A stretch of 6,489 bases of DNA from Porticoccaceae bacterium (GTDB taxonomy: Bacteria; Pseudomonadota; Gammaproteobacteria; Pseudomonadales; Porticoccaceae). Positions within the stretch are counted from its first letter, which is position 1. Every line of letters starts with the position of its first letter. The notes under the pieces were generated by a model. It saw only the letters and a program-made list of their open reading frames with translations. It had not been told where the DNA came from and made no database searches. Position numbers and translations under genes: made by a program. The stretch spans positions 1 to 6,489 of the forward strand of contig JAUUYV010000108.1 in NCBI GenBank assembly GCA_030590275.1, in the 5' to 3' direction. Shown piece by piece: positions 1-6,489 of the stretch.

Positions 1-231
1 GCGGATGAGTCGCATATCCGCTTCGACCGATGTGACAAGCCCGAGTTCGATGGCTGGGCCTGGGTGAATTACTGGTATCCAGTTGGTCAGGTGATAGAGT
101 TCAAGCGAGGAGTCTATCGCCGTGCATTGAAGGAATTTACCAGGGTTCAACAGCAGCTGGAAAAACGGTATCGAGCAAAGGGTACGGCCAATAAGGGTAC
201 GACCAATAAGGGTACGACCAATAGTGCTTGA
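1..231 (+). CDS. rppH: RNA pyrophosphohydrolase RppH (NudH), C-terminal part only
   Basis: Only the last 76 codons and the TGA stop are present; the gene enters from the left edge in frame 1. RppH is a cytoplasmic Nudix hydrolase that removes pyrophosphate from the 5' triphosphate end of mRNA and so starts 5'-end-dependent decay by RNase E. The Nudix box itself lies outside the window. Identification rests on the family's C-terminal signature: PEFDGW (residues 14-19 of the visible part), WVNYWYP (21-27), then QVIEFKR and VYRRALKEF, which match the end of the E. coli protein closely. After that conserved helix the tail is a pentapeptide repeat, [15 protein letters not shown], followed by SA and stop; this is not part of the family core and is probably disordered. 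The stop overlaps the start of ptsP by 8 nt. The rppH-ptsP pairing is common in gammaproteobacteria and supports both calls. Confidence 0.93.
   Translation, partial: ADESHIRFDRCDKPEFDGWAWVNYWYPVGQVIEFKRGVYRRALKEFTRVQQQLEKRYRAKGTANKGTTNKGTTNSA
178..222 (+). repeat. 15-bp tandem repeat, three copies, inside the end of rppH
   Basis: The units are 178-192, 193-207 and 208-222. Copies two and three are identical (AAGGGTACGACCAAT) and copy one differs at a single base (GGCC instead of GACC). The unit is five codons long, so a change in copy number keeps the RppH reading frame. The array ends one base before the ptsP GTG start. Each copy carries AAGGG, so the last copy may provide the ptsP ribosome binding site. 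Confidence 0.95.
207..211 (+). promoter_or_regulatory. Probable Shine-Dalgarno of ptsP, supplied by the tandem repeat
   Basis: TAAGG can pair with the 5' half of the anti-Shine-Dalgarno sequence. It lies 12 nt before the GTG at 224, which is long by simple spacing but reasonable once aligned to the full TAAGGAGGT consensus. It is made from the end of repeat copy two and the start of copy three. No better site lies closer to the start, and translational coupling to rppH through the 8-nt overlap may matter as much. Confidence 0.4.
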
Positions 232-2509
232 TGTATTAAGAAAAATTGTACAGGAAGTCAATAACGCCCGAGACTTCCCGACTTTACTCAATATTATCGT
301 TGAGCAAGTCAGAGCCGCAATGGGCACCGGCATGTGTTCTATTTATCTCCTCGATAAAGCCAGCGCTCGTTATGTGCTGTGCGCGACACAGGGCCTGTTA
401 CCGGAGGCGGTTGGTAATATAGCAATGTCGGTGGACGAGGGCCTGGTTGGGCTGGTTGCCAAACGAGCCGAGCCATTGAACCTTGAGCACGCGGAAACTC
501 ATCCGCGCTTTAATTATTTCCCCGAAAGTGGCGAAGAAAAATATAGCTCTTTCCTGGGTGCACCTATTATCCACCACCGAGAGGTGCTCGGTGTTCTGGT
601 CGTACAGCAGCAGGTAAGACGCAAGTTCGACGAGAGCGAGGAAGCTTTTCTGGTTACGATCTCCGCGCAGCTCGCGGGGGCCATTGCCCACGCCGAAGCC
701 ACCGGGGAATTGCTTCGCGCTACTTCTCCCGATGCAATTAAAAACCTGGAAAGCAGTTATCAGGGTATTGCTAGTGCTCCTGGTGTGGGAATTGGTCAGG
801 CGGTTGTGCTGTCGTCACCGTCCGATCTTTATGCAGTGCCGAAACGGCAGGCAGAAAATGCTAATGCAGAGCTAAAGCAATTCAGGCATGCCCTGGCGAG
901 TACCCGGGACGATGTGGGTGTTATTCAGAAAGACCTCAAGGGCGTGCTGAACACCGAAGAGCTTGCAATGTTTGACGTCTATGTGCGTTTGCTGGATGAC
1001 CGTTCTTTAGGTAGCGAGGTCATTACTTTAATCAGGGAGGGCTTTACCGCACAGAGTGCCTGGAGTCAGGTCATTATCGAACACGTCCGCACCTTCAATC
1101 GGATGGACAACGCATATCTTCGTGAGCGAGCTGCAGATGTTCGGGATCTTGGCAGGCGCGTACTGGAGCACCTTCAGGAAACCTCTAAACGGGAGCAAGT
1201 TTTTCCCTCCAGTAGCGTGTTGATTGGGGAGGAACTGGCTGCTCCTGACCTGGCCAAAGTGTCTCTCGACAATATAAAGGCTTTAGTGTCAGTGCGCGGT
1301 TCTCATAACTCTCATTTGGCCATTATTGGCCGCGCTATTGGGATTCCAACCGTAATGGGAGCGGTAGACCTGCCGTGGACGGATCTGGACGGTTTGCAAA
1401 TTATCGTCGATGGGCACAGCGGGCGGGTGATTACTACGCCATCGCCAGCTGTATTACAGGCTTACGAAGAAACTTATGAGGAAGAAAAGTCTCTGGCTCA
1501 GGAGTTACTGACTTTTCGCGATCAAGCCAACGTAACCGCAGATAACCAGCCGATTTCTTTGTTGGTGAACACGGGCTTACGCGTGGACATCGCGCTTTCT
1601 CTGGAAAATGGAGCGGAAGGAGTAGGGCTTTATCGTAGCGAAATTCCCTTTTTCCTGCAGGAGCGGTTTCCCTCTGAGGAGGAGCAGCGCAAAGTTTATC
1701 GCGAACAACTGGAAGAGTTCGCTCCACGGCCTGTCACTATGCGTACGCTTGATATTGGCGGGGATAAATCGCTACCTTATTTCCCCATAGAGGAGGAGAA
1801 TCCTTTTCTCGGTTGGCGTGGTATTCGCGTCACTCTCGATCATCCAGAGATTTTTCTGGCGCAGGTACGTGCGATGATGCGGGCTAGCGAAGGCCTCAAT
1901 AATCTACGCATATTGCTCCCGATGATATCGAATACGCTAGAGTTAGACAGTGCGATTGCACTGATCAATCGTGCCTATATGGAGCTCACCATGGAGGAGG
2001 GTTTCCGTCTCGAAATGCCTAAAATCGGGGCTATGATTGAAGTGCCAGCAGCAGCATTTCAGACCTACGAACTGGCCCAGCGTGTCGACTTTTTGTCGGT
2101 TGGCACTAACGACCTGACCCAATACTTACTTGCGGTTGACCGTAACAACCCCAGGGTTGCTGAGTTATATCACGATTACCATCCGGCATTACTCGCGGCA
2201 TTACGTCTTATTCTCGAAGCTGCAAAAAGCGCTGAACGAGAAATTAGTGTCTGCGGGGAAATGGCTGGTGACCCCCTCGGCGCGGTGTTACTGGTGGGCC
2301 TTGGCTACCGAACGCTGTCAATGAGCGCAACTAACCTGCTAAAAATCAAGGCGGTTTTGCGACAACTAAGCATCCCAGAGATGAAAACAATCGCAGACAC
2401 TGCTTGTACCCTGCCGGATTCCGCTGCCGTTAAGACCGAGCTACAACGTACCCTAGACCGACCGGGTATAGCCCGATTGATTCGTTCTCAAATGACAGAT
2501 TATTATTAA
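224..2509 (+). CDS. ptsP: Phosphoenolpyruvate-protein phosphotransferase PtsP (enzyme I-Ntr)
   Basis: A complete 761-residue cytoplasmic protein, slightly longer than the E. coli protein. It takes phosphate from PEP and passes it to NPr (PtsO) and on to EIIA-Ntr (PtsN), the regulatory nitrogen PTS. Domain order: an N-terminal GAF sensor (about 15-155, with SEGLVGLV-like VDEGLVGLV and the conserved [20 protein letters not shown] region), the NPr-binding helical domain (about 175-300), the swivelling phosphohistidine domain with [18 protein letters not shown], where His364 is the expected phosphorylated residue, and the PEP-binding barrel (about 430-715). The barrel shows YRSE (Arg471), [10 protein letters not shown] (506-515), [10 protein letters not shown] (Asn629) and CGEMAGDP with the catalytic Cys677. 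No key residue is missing. The GTG at 224 is chosen because it gives [13 protein letters not shown], the usual family start; the ATG at 231 is out of frame. It is probably co-transcribed with rppH. Confidence 0.97.
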   Translation: MLDVLRKIVQEVNNARDFPTLLNIIVEQVRAAMGTGMCSIYLLDKASARYVLCATQGLLPEAVGNIAMSVDEGLVGLVAKRAEPLNLEHAETHPRFNYFPESGEEKYSSFLGAPIIHHREVLGVLVVQQQVRRKFDESEEAFLVTISAQLAGAIAHAEATGELLRATSPDAIKNLESSYQGIASAPGVGIGQAVVLSSPSDLYAVPKRQAENANAELKQFRHALASTRDDVGVIQKDLKGVLNTEELAMFDVYVRLLDDRSLGSEVITLIREGFTAQSAWSQVIIEHVRTFNRMDNAYLRERAADVRDLGRRVLEHLQETSKREQVFPSSSVLIGEELAAPDLAKVSLDNIKALVSVRGSHNSHLAIIGRAIGIPTVMGAVDLPWTDLDGLQIIVDGHSGRVITTPSPAVLQAYEETYEEEKSLAQELLTFRDQANVTADNQPISLLVNTGLRVDIALSLENGAEGVGLYRSEIPFFLQERFPSEEEQRKVYREQLEEFAPRPVTMRTLDIGGDKSLPYFPIEEENPFLGWRGIRVTLDHPEIFLAQVRAMMRASEGLNNLRILLPMISNTLELDSAIALINRAYMELTMEEGFRLEMPKIGAMIEVPAAAFQTYELAQRVDFLSVGTNDLTQYLLAVDRNNPRVAELYHDYHPALLAALRLILEAAKSAEREISVCGEMAGDPLGAVLLVGLGYRTLSMSATNLLKIKAVLRQLSIPEMKTIADTACTLPDSAAVKTELQRTLDRPGIARLIRSQMTDYY

Positions 2510-2510
2510 C

Positions 2511-2536
2511 CCGGCTGTCTCATTAGTGTTAGCCGG
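2511..2536. terminator. Weak hairpin between convergent ptsP and hemW, possible bidirectional terminator
   Basis: CCGGCT at 2511-2516 pairs with AGCCGG at 2531-2536 across a 14-nt loop; one G-T wobble pair could extend it. It fills most of the 34-nt gap between the two stop codons, the right place for a shared terminator. No clear U-run follows on either strand (CTCTAAATC rightward, GTTAATAATAAT leftward), so the evidence is position plus a 6-bp GC-rich stem only. Confidence 0.33.
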
Positions 2537-2543
2537 CTCTAAA

Positions 2544-3728
2544 TCAGAATTTGCTTAATATCGTATCCAGAAAGCGGTAGCCCCTGTCAGTCGTCACCAG
2601 TTGCGCTAGCGGAGCTTTTAGCAGCCGTTGCAATTGCAATTCTCGCCATAATTCAGCGATCTCACTAAACTCGATTCCGGTGCGCTTTTCGAAATAGCTT
2701 CGAGGTACACCCTGGTTAAGTCGAAGAGCATTCATCATAAATTCAAGTGGTAATTCTTCAGCCGAAAGTATGTTTGTATCGGCCAGGTAGTGATCTTCTC
2801 TGGCAAGATACCCTGCGGGGCGTCGCGTTTTTCGAGTGCGGATAATATGTTGCTGTTCCAGCATCGTGATTTTGCCATGGGCCCCTGCTCCGATACCAAT
2901 ATAGTCACCGAAGCGCCAATAGTTTGTGTTGTGGCGACTCGTGTAGCCGGGTTGAGCATAGGCAGACACTTCATACCGCTTCAGCCCTGCGGTATTGAGC
3001 AAGCTATGCCCGTGATTTTGTATTTCCTCTATCCTCTGTTCTACCGGCAGGACAGGAGGTGTTTTATAAAACTCGGTATTGGGTTCAATGGTGAGTTGAT
3101 ACCAGGATAAATGTGTTGGTCGTAGTGCAATCGAATCAACGAGGTCCGCATTGGCTTCGGCAACGGTTTGACCCGGTAGGCCGTACATAATATCAATATT
3201 GATATTATCGAATCCGGCCTGGCGTGCTAGCGCTACGGCATGGCGAGCTTGCTCGCTGGAGTGGATACGACCGAGGGATTTTAAGTGTTTATCATCGAAG
3301 CTTTGGATGCCGATCGATAAACGATTAACTCCGGCATTCCGGTATCCCTCAAAGTGATCACTGTCGGCAGTGCCGGGATTCGCTTCGAGAGTGATTTCAA
3401 TATTGCGGTCAAACCCGATAAATTGTTCTGCAGCGTCCAGGACTAAAGCGATCGACTTTGGGGAAAACAGGCTCGGGGTTCCACCACCGAAAAAGATACT
3501 GCCCAATACTCTATTTTGAACATAATCCAGATCATTCCCAAGATCGCAAATCAGCGACTGGGTATAGTCTGTTTCGGGGATTCCTGGGTGAGTAGCTTTG
3601 AGGCCGTCATTGATTGCGGCATCTTCTATAAGGTCGCTAATGGCGTGAGAATTAAAATCACAGTAGGGGCACTTTTGGATACACCAGGGGATATGTACAT
3701 AGAGAGAAAGGGGCGGTAACTCAATCAT
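2544..3728 (-). CDS. hemW: Haem chaperone HemW (radical SAM, HemN-like)
   Basis: A 394-residue radical-SAM protein. HemW binds haem and is thought to deliver it to respiratory enzymes; it was long annotated as oxygen-independent coproporphyrinogen III oxidase. The FeS-cluster motif is CIQKCPYCDF with Cys16, Cys20 and Cys23. The position after CPYCD is Phe, not the fourth Cys of true HemN (CxxxCxxCxC), which favours HemW. Further family marks are GGGTPS (81-86), EANPGT (115-120), RLSIGIQSFDD, LGRIHS, MYGLPGQT, HLSWYQLTIEPNT (206-218), SAYA and HNTNYWRFGDYIGIGAGAHG; the last 95 residues or so form the HemN_C-type domain. The ATG at 3728 gives MIELPPLSLYVHIPWC, the normal start. A longer TTG reading from 3761 adds 11 unconserved residues and is rejected. 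The start overlaps the end of rdgB by 8 nt with no good Shine-Dalgarno, so coupled translation is likely. Residues 30-56 form a loop about 16 residues longer than I recall in E. coli. Confidence 0.95.
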   Translation of the reverse strand: MIELPPLSLYVHIPWCIQKCPYCDFNSHAISDLIEDAAINDGLKATHPGIPETDYTQSLICDLGNDLDYVQNRVLGSIFFGGGTPSLFSPKSIALVLDAAEQFIGFDRNIEITLEANPGTADSDHFEGYRNAGVNRLSIGIQSFDDKHLKSLGRIHSSEQARHAVALARQAGFDNINIDIMYGLPGQTVAEANADLVDSIALRPTHLSWYQLTIEPNTEFYKTPPVLPVEQRIEEIQNHGHSLLNTAGLKRYEVSAYAQPGYTSRHNTNYWRFGDYIGIGAGAHGKITMLEQQHIIRTRKTRRPAGYLAREDHYLADTNILSAEELPLEFMMNALRLNQGVPRSYFEKRTGIEFSEIAELWRELQLQRLLKAPLAQLVTTDRGYRFLDTILSKF

Positions 3729-4374
3729 ACTGAGTGGTGTCGCCGCCGGCCGGGCACCCAAAAATCATGCCTTCGGGAGTCATTGCGTGGATGATGTTGA
3801 GCAGTGCTAGCATGGCGCGTGCCCGATGACTGATCAAATTCTTTTCCCGAGCAGGTAATTGCGCAGACGAGCAGCCTTGGTCGAGAGCATAAAATAGCGG
3901 GTCGTAACCAAAGCCATTCTTGCCCTGTGGCCTGGTTAGCACGCGTCCCTCCCAGGTGCCCTGGCAAACCGTGGGGGCTGGGTCGTTTTCGTTGCGCATG
4001 TACACCAGGACACATTGAAAACGGGCACTGCGTTGATTTTCGGGAACATTTTCCATAAGCTTTAGTAGCTTGCTGTTGTTGTCTCCGTCGCTGGCATTTT
4101 CTCCTGCAAAACGCGCGGAATAAATACCAGGGGCTCCGTTCAAGTAGTCTACTTCTAGCCCCGAATCATCAGCTATCGCTGGTAAGCCAGTGCAATGTGA
4201 AGCATGGCGGGCTTTGATAATGGCATTTTCTACATAACTCAAGCCCGTTTCTTCTGCACCGATAACGGAAAAGTCTGACTGTGGCAGCACCCTAAACTGA
4301 GTTTTTGCCAGTAATGTCTGGAATTCCTGCAATTTTCCCTGGTTACCACTGGCTAATACGATATCTATCGTCAC
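3721..4374 (-). CDS. rdgB: dITP/XTP pyrophosphatase RdgB (Ham1 family)
   Basis: A 217-residue cytoplasmic house-cleaning enzyme that hydrolyses dITP, ITP, XTP and dHAPTP to monophosphates, keeping deaminated purines out of DNA and RNA. Visible motifs: SGNQGK (9-14, nucleotide binding), EETGLSYVENAIIKARHA (41-58, with the metal-binding Glu region), PAIADDSGLEVD with the expected catalytic Asp70, GAPGIYSARF (80-89), FGYDP (155-159) and the ISHRARA substrate motif (181-187). The start is GTG at 4374, which gives MTIDIVLASGN in register with the family; its upstream region has no good Shine-Dalgarno. It lies 36 nt after the DUF4426 gene and overlaps hemW by 8 nt, so it is probably mid-operon. The protein is about 20 residues longer than the E. 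coli one (197 aa, from memory): the tail after residue 197 is Gly-rich, contains one Cys and is not part of the known fold. Confidence 0.96.
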   Translation of the reverse strand: MTIDIVLASGNQGKLQEFQTLLAKTQFRVLPQSDFSVIGAEETGLSYVENAIIKARHASHCTGLPAIADDSGLEVDYLNGAPGIYSARFAGENASDGDNNSKLLKLMENVPENQRSARFQCVLVYMRNENDPAPTVCQGTWEGRVLTRPQGKNGFGYDPLFYALDQGCSSAQLPAREKNLISHRARAMLALLNIIHAMTPEGMIFGCPAGGDTTQYD

Positions 4375-4410
4375 TGGACTGCTCGAAGATCAGTTGCTCT
4401 CTGTACGGCA

Positions 4411-4845
4411 CTAATCGTGATAGAAAGTACGCTGAAAAGAAAGATGATAAGAAGGGTTTTCTGGTTGAGGCTTGACAGTTATTTTAAATGTCATGGAATC
4501 TTCGTTTTCAAAATGAAAAGCGGCTAAATAATACACAACCTCGCCTTCACTCACTTTGAAAAAATCCAGCTTCTGTCTCTGTGCAAAGATATTAGACACA
4601 TAGCCTTCAAGCAGTGCCGGGCGGCCACCCATCACATCGTTGGGAACCACGGCGATATTGATTAAGCCTCGATCCTTGCCCCTGACAATATTATATTTAG
4701 CAGCGATATCGGGGCTAATAAAGTTGCTGTTAAAGGCACTGAAATAGACTTTGTAATTACCGAACTCCCGAAAAGCCTGGTCACTAGAAAATAGACCTGT
4801 CGCATACATTATTAGTATAAAGGGGAAAAACGCTTTTTTGTTCAT
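4411..4845 (-). CDS. DUF4426-type exported protein of unknown function
   Basis: A 144-residue protein. The N-terminus MNKKAFFPFILIMYATGLF is a short basic stretch followed by a hydrophobic segment, read as a Sec signal peptide with cleavage around residues 20-24; no lipobox Cys is present, so a periplasmic location is inferred. The mature part is beta-rich by pattern, with FGNYKVYFSAFNSNFISPDIAAKY-like sequence, then RGKDRGLINIAVV, and an end with alternating residues (KITVKP, HLSFQRTFY). The FGxxxVxYxxFNSxFLxPxIA-type start, the length and the position between metW and rdgB match the DUF4426 protein of Pseudomonas and relatives, as I remember it. No catalytic motif is visible and no function is claimed. 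The ATG at 4845 is fixed by a strong Shine-Dalgarno 8 nt upstream. It follows metW by 61 nt on the same strand. Confidence 0.85.
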   Translation of the reverse strand: MNKKAFFPFILIMYATGLFSSDQAFREFGNYKVYFSAFNSNFISPDIAAKYNIVRGKDRGLINIAVVPNDVMGGRPALLEGYVSNIFAQRQKLDFFKVSEGEVVYYLAAFHFENEDSMTFKITVKPQPENPSYHLSFQRTFYHD

Positions 4846-4853
4846 AAAGTTAC

Positions 4854-4859
4854 CCTCCT
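4854..4859 (-). promoter_or_regulatory. Strong Shine-Dalgarno of the DUF4426 gene
   Basis: On the minus strand the sequence reads TAGGAGGGTAACTTTATG: a perfect AGGAGG core 8 nt before the ATG at 4845. It is the best ribosome binding site in the window and confirms both this start and that the small gene is translated independently of metW. Confidence 0.85.
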
Positions 4860-4874
4860 AAAGCCGATCTTTTT

Positions 4875-4903
4875 CACACTCGCCCAGGACCCTGCTGAGT
4901 GTG
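4875..4903 (-). other. Hairpin in the metW-DUF4426 gap
   Basis: CACACTC (4875-4881) pairs with GAGTGTG (4897-4903), a 7-bp perfect stem; inside it CAG (4885-4887) can pair with CTG (4892-4894) across a small internal loop. On the transcribed (minus) strand the stem is followed by AAAAAGATC, not a U-run, so it is not a classic intrinsic terminator. It could be an RNA-processing or stability element or protect the upstream metXW message. No convincing -35/-10 promoter pair is seen in this 61-nt gap. Confidence 0.45.
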
Positions 4904-4906
4904 TTG

Positions 4907-5500
4907 CTATCGGGTTAAATGGTAAATTGCCGTAGCTCCAAATGCGTTGGGCCATAGTGCTTTTAGCATCTTATCTAGATGGTGTTCAGCTACAATTTCG
5001 CGGTGTAGTATACGGATGGATTTCTCTCGACACAGTTGTTCAAAATCTAGCACGGTACAAAAATGTATATTTGGCGTATCGTACCACTGATAGGGCAACT
5101 GTTTAGTCACTGGCATGCGACCAAAAAACATCAGCGAGCTACGCGTGCGGATATTGCCGAAATTCGGAAAGGTCACTATACATTCACGACCGACTCGTAG
5201 CATTTCATCAATCATCAGGTCGGGGCGTCGTAACACCTGAAGTGAATAGGTCATTACCACACTGTCAAAACTGTTTTCAGCAAAATCCGATAAGCCATCA
5301 TCCAGATCTCGCTCTATGACGTTAACGCCCTGGGCGATACAGTTTGCAATGTTCTCTGGATTTATTTCCAGGCCATAGCCTTCAATGTTGCGGTTGTCCG
5401 TGAGCGCCCGTAGCAGGTCACCCTTACCACAACCCAGATCCAGCACTCGACTGTCGGGCTCTATCCACTGCTGAAGAATGTCGAGGTCGACCCGCAACAT
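4907..5500 (-). CDS. metW: Methionine biosynthesis protein MetW
   Basis: A 197-residue class I SAM-methyltransferase-fold protein. MetW accompanies MetX in many proteobacteria and is needed for, or supports, homoserine acylation; its exact biochemical role is less settled than that of MetX. Visible features: motif I RVLDLGCGKGDLL (18-30), the acidic end of strand 2 in GYGLEINPENI (41-51, Glu46), NVIERDLDDGL (60-70), FDSVVMTYSLQVL (79-90), and the family-typical MLRVGRECIVTFPNFGN (100-116) and WYDTPNIHFCTVLDFEQLC (139-157). The length is normal for MetW. Two in-frame ATGs compete, at 5506 and 5500. The GGAGG at 5508-5512 is 7 nt from the 5500 ATG but only 1 nt from the 5506 ATG, and the shorter form begins [13 protein letters not shown] like known MetW, so 5500 is chosen. 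It overlaps the metX stop as TGATG, a translational-coupling arrangement. Confidence 0.95.
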   Translation of the reverse strand: MLRVDLDILQQWIEPDSRVLDLGCGKGDLLRALTDNRNIEGYGLEINPENIANCIAQGVNVIERDLDDGLSDFAENSFDSVVMTYSLQVLRRPDLMIDEMLRVGRECIVTFPNFGNIRTRSSLMFFGRMPVTKQLPYQWYDTPNIHFCTVLDFEQLCREKSIRILHREIVAEHHLDKMLKALWPNAFGATAIYHLTR

Positions 5501-6489
5501 CAGCATTCCTCCGCGACGCGATTTAAATAAGTTCGCAGCGCGTCTTCGTAGCGTGCATTCTCGAGTAAAAATGCGTCGTGACCCATATCCGACTCAATAC
5601 ACACACTGGTAACATTTCGGTTGGCCGCGATCAAAGCATTGATGATTTCACTAGACCGGGCAGGTGAGAATCTCCAGTCACTGGTAAACGAGATGATTAA
5701 AAAGCTGGATTGGGCGTGTTGAAATGCGCTTACCGGATTGTCGTCGTAATCCCGCGCAAGATCAAAGTAATCCAGCATTTTGGTTAATAGAATGTAGGTG
5801 TTTGCATTAAAGTTTTCTGCAAATTTTTCACCCTGATGATGTAGATAGCTTTCTATTTGAAACTCTACCGGGGAATCCATGCCGCGTTGAAATGATCCAG
5901 AGCGCAATTCCCGACCAAATCTTAAGCCCATTAAGGCATCGGAGAGGTAAGTGACGTGCCCGATCATTCTCGCCAGCGCCAAACCGTTGCGAGGATAGGT
6001 TCCGAAATCAGCGAAATCACCATCGTGAAAATCAGGGTCTGAACGGATTGCTCGGCGTGCAATTTCATTAAAGGCAATATTTTGTGCGGTCAGTTTCATT
6101 GCAGAGGCCATTACCACGCAATGGCGTACCCGCTCCGGGTGTTCAACGGCCCAACGCATGGCGTTCATGCCACCCAGGCTGCCGCCAATAACAGCAGCCC
6201 ATTGCTCAATGCCTAACCGGTCTGCGAGGAGACTTTGGCTGGCAACCCAATCCCTGACGCGCAATGGTGGGAAGAGCTTGCCCCAGGGCTTGTCTGTGGT
6301 CTGATTTACCGACAGTGGCCCAGTACTGCCATCGCAACCGCCAATATTATTTAGGCAGACTATAAAAAAATGGTTGCTATCAATAGCTTTGCCTGGGCCG
6401 ATAAAGTCATCCCACCATCCAGGCTTGTTATCCTCGTCCGAATAATAGCCAGCCGCATGATGGTTGCCACTCAAAGCGTGACAAATTAA
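5500..6489 (-). CDS. metX: Homoserine O-acyltransferase MetX (probably succinyl type), 5' end outside window
   Basis: The reading frame is open to the right edge, giving 329 residues; about 45-50 N-terminal residues are missing. The first residues are [15 protein letters not shown], the conserved interior of MetX, so the TTG at 6474 is not a start. MetX is a cytoplasmic alpha/beta-hydrolase-fold enzyme that acylates homoserine in the first committed step of methionine synthesis. The catalytic triad is visible: nucleophile Ser in GGSLGGM (codon 6180-6178), Asp in [10 protein letters not shown] (5679-5677) and His in GHDAF (5580-5578). Other family blocks are [49 protein letters not shown] and [11 protein letters not shown]. 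The Arg two residues after the catalytic Asp (DWRF), together with a metW neighbour, is the pattern I associate with succinyl-CoA-using MetX of Pseudomonas type rather than acetyl-CoA users; that specificity is inferred. It overlaps metW by 1 nt as TGATG. The promoter lies outside the window. Confidence 0.96.
   Translation of the reverse strand, partial: LICHALSGNHHAAGYYSDEDNKPGWWDDFIGPGKAIDSNHFFIVCLNNIGGCDGSTGPLSVNQTTDKPWGKLFPPLRVRDWVASQSLLADRLGIEQWAAVIGGSLGGMNAMRWAVEHPERVRHCVVMASAMKLTAQNIAFNEIARRAIRSDPDFHDGDFADFGTYPRNGLALARMIGHVTYLSDALMGLRFGRELRSGSFQRGMDSPVEFQIESYLHHQGEKFAENFNANTYILLTKMLDYFDLARDYDDNPVSAFQHAQSSFLIISFTSDWRFSPARSSEIINALIAANRNVTSVCIESDMGHDAFLLENARYEDALRTYLNRVAEEC
5508..5512 (-). 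promoter_or_regulatory. Shine-Dalgarno of metW, inside the end of metX
   Basis: On the minus strand the sequence reads CGGAGGAATGCTGATG. GGAGG lies 7 nt before the ATG at 5500 and only 1 nt before the ATG at 5506, so it decides for the downstream start. It sits within the last codons of metX. Confidence 0.8.

Noticed and set aside
178..222. The three-copy repeat as a CRISPR array, iteron origin or attachment site
   Set aside because: The units are directly adjacent with no spacers, lie inside a coding frame in whole codons, and have no neighbouring cas, rep or integrase gene.
231..233. ATG at 231 as a ptsP start
   Set aside because: It is in a different frame from the 761-codon PtsP reading; the in-frame GTG at 224 gives the conserved N-terminus.
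398..691. Minus-strand open frame of 97 codons, and others at 514-702 and 1434-1727 opposite ptsP
   Set aside because: They lie wholly inside the well-conserved GAF and barrel regions of ptsP, encode no recognisable protein and have no context of their own.
684..875. Short same-strand open frames at 684-875 and 2130-2324 inside ptsP, and at 2735-2974 and 3725-4015 inside hemW and rdgB
   Set aside because: Out-of-frame readings of conserved coding sequence. The parent frames are intact from start to stop, so these are not frameshift remnants.
2790..3110. Plus-strand open frame of 106 codons, and another at 3516-3719, opposite hemW
   Set aside because: Antisense shadows of conserved hemW sequence; the predicted peptides show no domain and no clear ribosome site.
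3729..3761. Longer hemW start at TTG 3761
   Set aside because: It adds MGARPAATPLS, which is not found in the family; the ATG at 3728 gives the normal HemW N-terminus and a short overlap with rdgB.
4846..4906. A separate promoter for the DUF4426-rdgB-hemW segment
   Set aside because: I could not find a convincing -35/-10 pair with proper spacing in the 61-nt gap or the end of metW; the block is more simply read as one transcript from metX.
6472..6474. TTG at 6474 as the metX start
   Set aside because: The five codons upstream to the edge read LICHA, which continues the conserved MetX sequence, so the gene is cut by the window and not started there.

Overview
This window holds seven protein-coding genes and almost no free intergenic space. 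It reads as ordinary chromosomal core sequence from a gammaproteobacterium. The proteins look most like those of the Pseudomonas / Cellvibrio-type marine lineages, and the order metX-metW-DUF4426-rdgB-hemW is known from Pseudomonas. This placement rests on remembered family sequences and gene order, not on a search. I see no RNA gene, insertion sequence, prophage, CRISPR array or toxin/defence module.

Layout. Positions 1-2509 read rightward: the last 76 codons of rppH (RNA pyrophosphohydrolase) overlap by 8 nt with a complete ptsP (enzyme I of the nitrogen phosphotransferase system, GTG start at 224). A 15-bp unit repeated three times in tandem (178-222) encodes the RppH tail and also forms the leader immediately before the ptsP start. 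Positions 2510-2543 are a short convergent gap with a weak hairpin. Positions 2544-6489 read leftward and form one tightly packed block. In transcription order this is metX (5' end beyond the window edge), metW (TGATG overlap with metX), a small exported DUF4426-type protein of unknown function with the best ribosome binding site in the window, rdgB (GTG start), and hemW (8-nt overlap with rdgB).

How the genes work together. MetX acylates homoserine, and MetW, a SAM-fold methyltransferase-like protein, is its usual partner in proteobacterial methionine synthesis. RdgB removes deaminated purine nucleotides such as dITP and XTP. HemW is a radical-SAM haem chaperone. The two rightward genes concern regulation: RppH starts 5'-end-dependent mRNA decay, and PtsP feeds phosphate to NPr and EIIA-Ntr in response to nitrogen status. 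Apart from MetX-MetW the block is not an obvious single pathway; its linkage looks like inherited gene order.

No new system was found. The items most worth a second look are the coding tandem repeat at the rppH/ptsP junction, the uncharacterised DUF4426 protein with its strong Shine-Dalgarno, the 29-nt hairpin region upstream of it, a longer-than-usual loop after the FeS-cluster motif of HemW, and a C-terminal extension of RdgB that overlaps the hemW start. Several start codons were revised: metW to 5500, hemW to 3728, and metX left open at the edge.
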